Position numbers and translations under genes: made by a program
The notes under the pieces: model-generated
Database searches by the model: none
The model's input: the letters and a program-made list of their open reading frames with translations, nothing else
What the model was told of the DNA's origin: nothing
In this document: positions 24,454 to 35,200 of the stretch, one piece after another
Numbering within the stretch: position 1 is the first letter of the stretch
Layout: every line of letters starts with the position of its first letter
NCBI RefSeq assembly: GCF_002078875.1
Contig: NC_034421.1
Span: forward strand, 3,287,076-3,351,075
Source: Numida meleagris
Lineage: Eukaryota > Chordata > Aves > Galliformes > Numididae
DNA: 64,000 nt
Reading direction: 5' to 3'

Positions 24454-24750
24454 GTGAGGCAGCGGCCCGGCGGGCGCCCTCCCCTTCCTCCGCAGCGCCC
24501 GCCTGTCAGCGCGGGCGGGGCCGGGCCGGGCCGGGAGGGGGCGGCGGGGGCGCGTGACGGAGCAGTCACGAAGTCCCCAAGTCCGGTAAGGTTGGAGCAG
24601 AGCGCCGAGATCCCCGCGCACAACGCCCGCGCGCCGCGCCGTGCCCGCTCACCGCAGCGCCACACCTCCCCCGCTCTGCAACGCCTCCGTGCCGGTCACC
24701 CCGCCGCTCCCTGGGCGGCAGTGCCGGTGCAGCGCGGCTCTTTTTGAGAA
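23750..24750. promoter_or_regulatory. SNX8: CpG island and promoter of SNX8
   Basis: About 1 kb is strongly GC-rich with dense CpG, in contrast to the AT-rich flanks, and covers SNX8 coding exon 1 and the sequence upstream of it (above 24453). GGGCGGGG-type GC boxes and a GGGCC repeat lie at about 24513-24545. No TATA box is evident. It should drive SNX8 leftward; transcription in the other direction is possible but not shown. Long open frames in it on both strands are a by-product of the base composition. Confidence 0.8.
24396..24453 (-). CDS. SNX8: SNX8 coding exon 1 (start)
   Basis: The exon encodes 19 residues from ATG at 24453-24451 plus one base of an Asp codon, with donor CAG|gtactg. 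ATG1 has C at -3, a weak context. The in-frame ATG six codons in has G at -3 and G at +4. The exon lies in the CpG island. The phase fits exon 2. Confidence 0.85.
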
Positions 24751-24759
24751 TAGCTTTCT

Positions 24760-27700
24760 CCTGCTATCCGGCCTGACCTTCCCCTGGCACAAGTCGAGGC
24801 CTTCGCCTCTCGTCCTATCAAGGAGGATCCTCTTGTGTCGGTTATGGGAAGAAGCTTTGGGATTCCACTTCCCTACCTATGATCATAGTCCTGACTTCAA
24901 CCTAAATAAGCCAGCGTTGGCAGTGTGGGGGAATCATGGCCATAACATAGCCCTGATGCTAGAGTCAGACTATTTTTTTCTTCTGGAAACTAAAGAAGAT
25001 GGTAACAAGACAGTCCTTTCAGTCACAGTGACAGACAGGGAGAGCGGGCCGTGCTTCACGGCTCCTGGCAGACGAGATGAACCAAGGCAACATTTGGTAT
25101 TTTCTTCCATGGAGTTACCCTTCCCCACAGCGTTTCATTTCTGCTACCATTTGGTCATGCCCTTCAGATGGTTCCCACACTAAATATGTTTGATATTTTG
25201 GAGCAATTTAGATATTTATGAAACATTACTGAAGGTAAATTACTTTCTTTTTTTTTTTTCCCCTAAAGGAAAAGACATTGCAGCATTTTACACTATGCAC
25301 CAGACGGAGTGCACTAACAAAGGTAAATATATAGACATAAATATCGACCCACTCAGGAAAGCATAGAAATGCATGCATCTAAAATGCAGATACACTTTCT
25401 AAAATAAGCATTTCAGGCATGAACGCCCCTAATTTTATCTGCCTTTTTTCCCAGCTTTTTTTAGGAAAATAAGGTTGGCAATGGTAAAAATCAGATGTGC
25501 TTTGTACAGCAGCTTTCCTGAAAACACTATCAGGCAAGCAGGATGCAAAGACATGCACAGACACCAGACCTCCGGGCTCAGATGCCACCAATCCATAGCA
25601 ATGCTTTATGTTTCAAACATCCAACGTATGGGATGCATTTGCTAACTGATGTTCTTTTAATTAATGTGCTAATCTTTCCAAGATAAACAATTATCTCCTC
25701 CACTAGACGCAAAGAGAACTAAAGCACGGGAAGTTGTAAAATGAGAATTCCTTCAGCTGTAATCACTATCATAATGCTTTCCCTTGAAACTTCTCAAGCT
25801 GCTACAAAGACACAAGTGATTGGACGGATTCTGTTTCCCTCGGCCTCCTCCTCAGTGCTATTTCAGCTGAGATCCCCACAAGCGTGGGTGCAGACTAAAT
25901 CTGTGTGTAAGATTTAAAAAGCGTGGCATTATTTAAGCTGAGAGGCCCTTCAAATCGTGTTTATACAGCAGCCGAGTGCAGAGTTTTGCATGCTCAGCAC
26001 TTCTGGAAGCTAAGCGCTGCATTTTTTGCCTATATAGCATTTTTTTGAGAAAATGAATGGAGGAATCAACACGTTCTTGTTTAACTACGGATCTTTGATT
26101 GGTCTGTACTTCAGCTAATAGCATAACTATTTATTTGGTATAAATAAGACATTCTACACTGAAGATTGCTTTTGCAATCTGCAGAAGGAGTCTTGAAGAA
26201 AAATACTGTGAAAGAAATAATCCAATTGCTGAAATAATTTTTGACAAGGAGAGAAAGACTGTGCTTGACAAAAGTTATTGAACTTGTCCCCGTGCATTGT
26301 AAACACAGCAAAAGCTTCTGGAAAACCCGTAGCATAAAGAAACTATCACCACTACAAAAAGAAGGAAAGGGCTGATGTCACTAAGTTCCAGGCAACAAAT
26401 GTCACACAGAAGCACAGGACTACCTGAGGCCCTGGTCTTGCAATGGGTCATTCTGTGTATGTCCTATCAGTATTAGATACAATTTCATACACTTCATAAA
26501 GATAAGAGCTTGAATACACTTTCAGAATTCAGCTTAGGAATCGGTGTTTTCTGTTCCATCATTCTCAGATTACTTGCACTCAGTAAAACACAACACATTT
26601 CTGCTTTGACAGTTGTGTTACAAGAAGCTATTATTGACGGACTTCTTACCCCAAATTTCCCATTGATTAGGATTTTTGTGTGTGCAATACTTGCAGGAAC
26701 AAGCTCCATCTGTCAGCAAAAATCTCTACTTTAGAAGTTGTTCCACTCACCCTCAGATTGCTGAGTAAGCACTGGAAGACAAAGAATAACAGTGAGATAG
26801 CAGCACAGGGACTGAAGGGAACTTTCAGTAGAAGAAAGGAAACAGAAGGAAGGAAGGAAGAGATGATAGATCAAAAATTACTGTAAAGTAAGAGAAAGTG
26901 CAAATAGAAGACAGGAAAGAAGGACCCAGCATTTAAATTTGGTAATAGCTTGTAAACAGGAAGAAAGGTAATAGAGAAAATTTGCCTGTCCCAGCAATGC
27001 AGGGAACTGTCAAGAGTTGTAAAAGGTAAGAGTCACAAATGTGCTATTGGAAAAGCCATGTAATCTTGAGGATCCAGCTGGCAGTCTGGATTGGAGCACA
27101 GCGTGTCCTCATATCTGGAAAAAAAAAACTGCTTGTGAGGGCAGAAGAGGCAGCAGCTTTTCCTTTACTGTCACGCATCAGTGCTGCTGAAAATCAGGAA
27201 GTCAAAATCTAGTCAAGTGCCATGACATAGCGGGGGAAAAGTAACCGCAGAGTGCCAGTCATCGTTTCCATTCATAAACTGCCCGTGGCTTAAAGAGGGA
27301 ACTGACACTCACAGCACCCGATTGAATTCCAATGGAGCTAGGGGGACATCTTGTGACTAGCTGATGAATTACAAAACTGTTTTTCTCTGGCTTTTTTTTT
27401 TTTTTTAATATCTTCTCTCAAGATTTTATCGAAGTTTGAAAGATACTGTGAGATAAAATACAATCTAAATTCAAAATGCTAACCACAATATCCGATCTCT
27501 TCCTCTCACGATGTTTCTATGCTGACATTCTTAACCTGAATGTTTCGATGATTTGACATACAGTGCTGGGACACAGACAAAAGAAAGCAGGATCAGGTGC
27601 TCATCTCAGGAGCAAATGGAGATTAACTCTTCCTGAAGAACTGTTCTGATCTTTTTCCTCTAAAGCCATTGCTGAGACCTGACGGTACCAAAGAAAAGCT

Positions 27701-28030
27701 CCAGGTTTTCTTTGCCAGTATATCAGCACACACACTGAAAATACACACATCTTGCATCAGCATGAAGTGTCTTTGGCAGAAAGTAATGGCTTAATGGTTA
27801 CACCAACACGCCAGGGCTGCTCAGATAACACTTCAGATCACTGGAAAACATCAATACGGGAAAGTCGCCCTCTGAAACAAGCCTGCTGTCCCTCTGGAAG
27901 CCTTCTCTCATTAACCTCAGCGTTGTAGTGGTGGCATGGGATAAGAGCATCACATTTTACCTCATGAAAAATGTAATTAAAACCTTGCAGAGTGTGACAG
28001 GACTCTCCGGTTAGGCACTTTCAACTCCGA
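24760..28030. other. Spacer between the divergent SNX8 and EIF3B promoters
   Basis: No exon, RNA gene or known repeat family was recognised. The stretch is moderately AT-rich, with a short AAGG microsatellite at about 26845-26860 and a T-run near 27392-27406. It may hold distal regulatory sequence for either flanking gene; nothing in the sequence proves that. Confidence 0.5.
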
Positions 28031-28442
28031 GCTGGCGTGCTTCACTGCCAGCCGGCCGCCTCAAGGCCACACAGCCCCTCAGCCCCAGCCCCACGCAGGG
28101 CTCACGCGCCGGGTGATGTGGCGGCCGGGCCGGGCCAACGCAGCGGCTGGCGGGGCCTGGGCGCGCAGCACCGCCCCCTCCCTCTGGATCTTGGTAGCGC
28201 CCGCGCTCGCTCCGCGGCCTTCGGGCGGCCCCATGGCGGGAGCACTGCGGGGGGGAAGGTGGCGAGTTTCGCTTCGCGGGGCTGTCGCCTCCTACTTCGT
28301 GTTGGACGTAGGAATGGTTTGAGGTGCCAACACCGCACGGAGGGTTCAGTCATCGTCGGCCCAGTCAAGCGTCAAAACGCGTTCCGCTTTTCGCCTCCCG
28401 CGAAATGGTTCGGTCCAACCCCACCCCAGCGGACGGGCAGGA

Positions 28443-28454
28443 GCCGCCATGTTG
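28443..28454 (-). promoter_or_regulatory. YY1-type site (CAACATGGCGGC on the - strand)
   Basis: The + strand reads GCCGCCATGTTG, a near-perfect YY1 element of the kind found at or just downstream of the start site in housekeeping promoters. It sits 330 bases before the EIF3B start codon. Function is inferred from the motif only. Confidence 0.5.
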
Positions 28455-28783
28455 GGCTCCACCACCGAGCATGGGAGCAGGGGGAGCCGCGGCAGTGAGG
28501 GCTGGGAAAGGGCAGACGGCACTGCTGGCCGAGCGAGGGGGGTGTGCAGCGAAGGAGGCGGCGATTGCTCCGAAGCAGAGCAGCGAGAAAATAGTGGCGG
28601 ATCAAGCCCCCATCGGGGCAGAGCTCCTCTCCCCCCGCCTCCCCCGCCCGTTGGTAGCGGCGCGGCTCGCGGGGCCTGGCGCACATGGCCCGGCAGTAGG
28701 AGCCTCCCCGCCCCTCCCCCGCTCCTTTTCCCGTCGCTCGTGAGCTGGGAGCGCGCGGCCGGCGGGGCCCCGCACCGACCCCC

Positions 28784-29228
28784 ATGCAGGGCACCGAGGA
28801 CAGCCCCGCGCCGCCCGGCGCCCAGAGCCCGGCCGAGGAGCCCGAGCAGCCCGACGGAGCGCCGCCAGAGCCGCCGCCTCAGCAGCAGCTGAAGGAGGAG
28901 GAGGAGGAGAGAGAAGGGCCGGAGGAAGAGGGCGGCTCTGAGGGGTCCCCCGAGCCGCCGCCCGCCGCCTCAGAGCCTCCCGCCGAGCCACAGCCGCCCT
29001 CTCCTCAGCCGACGTCCGGCCGGGAAAGCCCCGAACAGGCCGAGTCCCGGACCGGGCCCGAGGCCGAGCCGCCGCCGGAGGAGGCCAAGAGCGAGCCGCC
29101 GGCCGAGGCCGAGCCGCCGGCCGAGCCCTGCGCGCCGCGGGAGGACGGGGAGGCCGCGCCCGCCGAGCCCGAGGACGAGCTTTCCTTCAGCGATCCCGAG
29201 GGCTTCGTGGACGACATCAGCGACGAAG
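28784..29228 (+). CDS. EIF3B: EIF3B coding exon 1 (acidic Pro/Glu-rich N-terminus)
   Basis: The exon has 148 codons plus one base and starts [12 protein letters not shown]. There is no other Met in the exon, so this ATG must be the start unless a non-AUG codon is used. The context is weak (CCC before, C after). The end [15 protein letters not shown] matches the human sequence up to the junction. Donor G|gtgcgc. Confidence 0.92.
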
Positions 29229-32200
29229 GTGCGCGCGGGGCCCGCTCGGGGCGGGCTGAGGGCGGCGGGCCGGGCTGGGCCGGGGCGCTGCGGGGAGCGG
29301 CCCCGCGTGGGGCGGCCTCGGCGTGCCCGTGCCGTCCGTGCCCCTCCGCGCTGCCCTCCTGAGACGTGGCGGTGAGCTGCGGGTTAGGAGCAGCTCGGGG
29401 CCTCTGAGAAGAACTGGATGCTGACTGTCGTGGAATGACCAAACCGTCGTCTGGCCCCGTAAAGCGTTATGGATGTAGCTATCTTTGGTGTAAGGGCGTT
29501 AACGGTGCTTCAGTTTTTTCACTGTTTCAGACAAGTCTTTCAAGGGTAACCGTGTCAGTTCTTGAATAGCAAATCTACTCGTGTGTTTTGCCAGTTGTTA
29601 CTCTGACGTAAGCGCTGCTGTAGGGTCTATAATAGTTACACGTGTCAGAACTGGGAAAATGCATCTTAAAGCGTGTACCATCTCCTAAGTCAACGGGCGG
29701 TTTGAATTGGCAGTGGAATGCAGGTTATAACTGTGCTTTCTTGTGTTCCAGTCCTATGTTTAGCTTAATAAATAAGCGGAGAAGTATTTTGAATTGAGAA
29801 CGCAGGTTATTCTTAGTAGTCTGTGTAGCACTTTGAACACATGCGTATCTTAGAGAGACTTTGGCAAAAGTGTCTGCAAGTTTATCACTGGATTCGTGTT
29901 GTCTAGTGAAGTGTCTGCTTGAGATGCTTTGTCTACGTTGGGGATTATCACGTTTATCTCAGTGTAGATAGAACCTAGGAACATTTCCTGTTGTCCTCTG
30001 TCTTATTCTTTACAATTAATCTGGTTAACTCTTATGGGTATGAATAATACATCAGTGGCTGAATTACAGCGTTTAAGTTTAGTCACTCTTGCTGGTCTGG
30101 TTTTCCATCAGCCTGTGCTACTTCTTGGTCAGTCTTATTCCTTTTGCTTTACCCTGATAACTCCACAGCAGAATCAATTCCAGGCCATCAGCATCACTGA
30201 TTGAAGACTATTTCAATGTCTATGATAAGAATTACATGTTCAAGAGCAATTTTGAGCTGGACTGGCTTTAGGATTGGATCGTCTCAGGTGTTACTTTGAC
30301 TTGGTGGTGGTTCTTTTTTTTCCAGAGTGATGTTGGCATAGCAGAACAGCTGTTCCACCTTCCATAGAAGGAATGTGTCAGATAATCGCTCAGGTGCAAT
30401 GAAACTTTAGTTCGGATAATGAGAGAGGTCCTTAAAATTCTGCCAGCTGAAGATAGCTGTGTACCCACCACACCCCTCTCTTCTGGCCTGTGGGAGAGGA
30501 GCTGGCTGAACCGGCCGCTTACTCTTTGAAGGTTCCTTTGTTCATAGTTTTGAATGTAAGGTAGAGGAGTTACACAGTGTAGGTATGTATGTGTTTAACC
30601 AGTTACTGTTCTGATTTAATATAGAATGTTGTCTACTTCTATGTTAATTTAAATAAGCATTCCTTTCTTTTGTAGTCTTTTGTGGGAAGTGCCTGTGAAA
30701 AAGTGTGACTATTGGAGCCTAAGAGTTATTTTTTTTTTCGTAAGATTTTGTGGAAATGTCCTTGCTGTTCTTTATGAAACATGCTTCCATTTTATAGGCA
30801 TGAAAAATATGAAGGATTCAAGAACTAAAAAATGATGTTATTTTCCTGTAACACCAGGCTTAGAAATTCCTTCTTTCAGCCCTTAGAGTTTTTGTAGGCA
30901 TAGCAGATGCTTCCCTGCCCATCTCTTAGCTCTCAGGCAAGTGGTTACCTGTCCACAGCATCACTTGTATGTGTGTTGTTAGCTAGCTGGGTAATGGCAA
31001 TATATCTTAATATGCTCTAAGGTGTGATATATACTTGGAAGTTAATTTATTTGCAGCTACTTATATCCTTTCTTCTGAGTCTTTGGTTCAAACTGGGTTA
31101 GCTTTCATCTTTGTAGAAAAAAGTTGAGGGGAAAGCAACTCAAAATACCTCTGGTACTAATTTTAAACCACTTGGTTTGGTAGAAAATACTATCTATGGG
31201 GTAGCTTCCAATAGCCACTGATGTACTTGTGCAAGTAATTTTTGTTGTTGCATGTTCTTTCTCCTACTTTGCCTTTTTTCCCCCACGTACTGTTCTTGGA
31301 ACTATTACTGCCTGTGATTGTTTGAGACTGGTGCTTTTAGTTTTCTGTCAAGCTTTTTGATCACCCTTGATGATCTGCATGGTCTTGTGCCATGGGAATA
31401 TCCTTTCTTGACTCTGTTTCTTTATGAGCTTTTTCTTATTTTGCCTTGTTCTGAAGCATAGATGTGGTTTAGCCAGTCTTGATGAGTTTCTCTCATTGAG
31501 GTGATTGTTCTGACTCTTGGCCTATGGATCTGTATATTTCTGTAGTTAAAAATGTTAATTTGACAGTTCTGTTTAAATTCTACATTACCAGTGGGGTTTA
31601 GTTTGTGGAAACAGAATAATCAGATAGAATTGACTTGAGATACAGATTCAAGTAAGATATGTAGAGAATTCAGGGAATCGCCCAGGAAAGGGCGGTTAGT
31701 GTGGTTGAAGAATGTACAGAGTACAGAAGATGTGCTTGTATTGTCTAGTTGCTTGCTTAATGTGGTTCCTAGTGTCTTTACTTAGGACGCCTTAATTTTC
31801 TTGTTTAATTAAAGGTTTTGAATGAGCTTGAGTTCTCAGCCATAATTATAGTGATGCTAATATGTGCAGGGCTTCTAAAATGGAAGATAGTTTTGAATTG
31901 TGCTGAAGCTCTTGTAGTGTGGAAGGGAGGTGTGTGTTACATCTGTCAAAGTCATCTGGTTATGATTTGGGTAAGTCTTCTTGTCAGAGCTTGGTTAGTG
32001 AATCGTACGGTGTTGTGCTCTGTTGGTTTTGAGGGCTTCCTGAGCCAATTCCAACTCCTGGAACAAGCTGATAGTAGGACTGTTGGTGTCTCCAATGCAT
32101 TTCTTTAAGAAAGATTTCAAGAGTTAACGCCTTGAAGCTTGTCAAGAAACAGGAATGTTGAGTCTCAACAAAGAAGTGCTGTTGGGGTAGTTTGTATTAC

Positions 32201-35200
32201 TTTTAATTGTTTCTCTGATAAAGGCTTCATTGACCATCAGGTTTCTTAAATGTTATTGAACCATTTTCCTGAATTTAGGTCTTCCCCTTCTCTTAGTATC
32301 ACTATTATTTTTATCTTTGAGTTTTCCTCTTTCGTGATGTAGGCCAGTACTTAATTTTCTTTTCTGCTTTTTGTTTGCAGAATTACTTGGTGATGTACTG
32401 AAAGACCAGCCGCAGGAAGCAGATGGAATTGATTCAGTGATAGTAGTGGATAACGTTCCTCAGGTTGGACCAGACCGACTTGAGAAACTCAAGAATGTCA
32501 TCCACAAAATATTTTCCAAGTTTGGTAAAATTATAAATGAATTTTATCCAGAAGCAGATGGGAAGACAAAAGGGTAAGTCATGATATCACCTGCTGGGAG
32601 TTAGGTTTGAAACACTGCTCTAACTTAAGCTTCATTGTTAATATCAGTACGTTGGTTTTAATGCAGTCGTTCCTTTATGTAGTCATCAATGAACATACTC
32701 TTGTATTCCCGCATTGTAGGTACATCTTTCTGGAGTACATGTCTCCATCTCATGCAGTGGATGCTGTGAAGAATGCAGATGGATACAAGCTGGATAAGCA
32801 GCACACTTTCAGAGTCAACCTTTTCACAGACTTTGACAAGTGAGTGCAGCTATCGCACGTTTCATAGAGTCTTTTGGACTCTAATCAAGAGTAGCTGCAC
32901 TAAGTGTAACCAATCCAATTGTACTTTCAGGTATATGACAATCAGTGATGAGTGGGAAATCCCTGAGAAACAGCCATTTAAAGATTTGGTAAGGGTTTTT
33001 TTGGAAAGTCAATACCAAGAATTTGTTAAGTTAATGGAAGAAGCAATAGTGATCGCATACTCCAGTTCTTTTGTTCTTGCTTGCTTAGTGGTTCTGCTAA
33101 GAGTTCTGCCTAGAAACTCAGGATAAAAAATGACTTGATACAAACTATTTAAAAATAGTATTTTGGAAGCATCTTACTATATTTGTAAATGTTTGAGGGC
33201 AACCTCTGTGTGTGTTACCACTAGCTTTGTAAAATGCTCTCTGGAGGAAGGGATAGTTAAATAAATAAAACCCCAAACAACAACAAAAAAACCTCCAAAA
33301 CAAACAAGACTTTGTGTTACTTTGGACAAAACATATTAAATGTTATTAAACTATCTCGAAGGTCCACCTTTTTATGATCTGTCCTCTTATCCTCTAATAA
33401 CCAATGGGTCTGGATTATTTAATTTCGCTTTAATAACTTCTTCGCAATGATAGAACAGCAAAGGTTCACTCTCTGTGAAGACAAACTTCCACCTGCCAGG
33501 TAGATAGGAATTTGCTTGTTTTCCTAGTCTTTCATTTGCTGATGCTCTCTTGTTTTTCTTAGGGGAATCTACGTTACTGGTTGGAAGATCCTGATTGTAG
33601 GGATCAGTACAGTGTGATCTTTGAGTCTGGAGACCGGACCTCCATTTTTTGGAATGATATCAAGGAGCCTGTTCAAATTGAGGACAGAGCAGTGAGTGTC
33701 CTGGAAGTGCTGTACATTGCAGATACACTGTCAGTTGCATTCATTTCGTAACATTTCAGGCTTTTCAGTTAAAAAAAAAAAAAAAACCTGCTTCTGCTGA
33801 AATACTTTTTCTCTCCTTTCTTCCTTTGGAAAATGAGCAGTGAAATTATGTCCTCTAGAATTAGGCTTAGCTGCTTAGGTTAAACAAATGTGGAGTTAAC
33901 TTGTCTGTTTTCTGTATTTTTTTTTCTTTAACCTGTCCACGATGCCTGTTAGTTTCATCATTTGTACATTATAGGTGATTCAGAAAGATCTGAATGAAAA
34001 TGCAGAGTCAGAGTTTGAGGAGTACTATTTGTTGGTGCTGAGTATGTGCTTAAGCATGTGGCTTCTAATGATTTTTTCCCTTTGTGCTGACCGCAGAGGT
34101 GCTGAAGAGGAATAGCTGGTTTGGTAACACCATATAAAAGGGAGAGTTAGTGTGCCTGTCTGCTGTAGCCAGCTGACTTACTAAGAACTGCAGGTGGCCA
34201 GAAACATTTTCTTTCTCTAATAACCATTATGTGTTACAGTTAAGAGAAACTGTTTCTGGGTTAGAGAGCATCTTTGCTCATTGCTGTGGTTACTGGCTAT
34301 ATCTGTGTTGCTGGTACCTTTCTGATTTAGCTGAAGACGAAGAGCTGTAGTGTTGTTAGAAGTGTGAGGAGTCTAAGCTTCCTGAGAATGGATGCGTTCC
34401 TGTCAGAGCTGCAATCCAAGAAAGAATCCTAAGCTGCTGGGTTGTTCTAATTGTTACTCTACAATGGTTGTTACTGTCCTTGGAAAATACTTTTGGAGAT
34501 CAGTAAGATGAAACAATCTCAACTGGTGGTTTTCAATCTGAAGAATGAGTACTGTAAGTTATGTGTGCGAAAATTCACTCTGAACTGGGTTAATATCACT
34601 CATTCAGAGATCTTCACTAAGCAAGTGGATTTGTGAAATATGAAGTTACTAGCCACGTGTTAAGTCCTTCCCCTTTAGTTATCCAGCATGAAGTTGGATC
34701 TTTATGAATACATGTTTTTTTTATTTAATTCCAGCGGTGGACAGAAACCTACGTACGTTGGTCCCCCAAGGGCACCTATCTGGCTACATTCCACCAGAGA
34801 GGCATCGCACTTTGGGGTGGAGAGAAGTTCAAGCAGATTCAAAGGTTTAGTCACCAGGGAGTACAGCTAATTGACTTCTCACCCTGTGAAAGGTATGGAG
34901 TATGACATTGGTTCGGGGTAAGAGATCAAAAACCTGCATTGTGTGCATTCTGGCTGCTGTGCTGTCAGATCTTATGCGACTGAGGTCTTTGGTTGTCCTC
35001 TGCCTTTGGAAGTGTTGCTTTCCATACGTAGATCCTTTTCAGAATAAGTGAAACTCTGCCAAACTTTGCTTTGACTTCAGGGAATATACTTAACATAATC
35101 TGGAGTTACTGCTCTACAAAATTAAACTGACATGCTTCATTGAAGTCATTATTATCTGAGGGAATGCTGTTTTTTTTCTCTTTATTTTGATAGGATGTCT

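Larger units (their letters stand above)
28030..29400. promoter_or_regulatory. EIF3B: CpG island and promoter of EIF3B
   Basis: Dense CpG runs from about 28.03 to 29.4 kb, across the EIF3B first exon. It contains a YY1-type GCCGCCATGTTG at 28443-28454 and an E2F-like CCCGCGAAA at 28397-28405. A pyrimidine tract CTCCTTTTCCC at 28722-28732 could be a TOP-type transcription start. No TATA box is seen. The island extends about 750 bases upstream of the start codon, longer than a short leader would need. Confidence 0.8.

Noticed and set aside
28037..28892. Open frames of 110-150 codons on both strands around the EIF3B promoter
   Set aside because: Same base-composition effect; only the frame from 28784 continues by splicing into a conserved protein.
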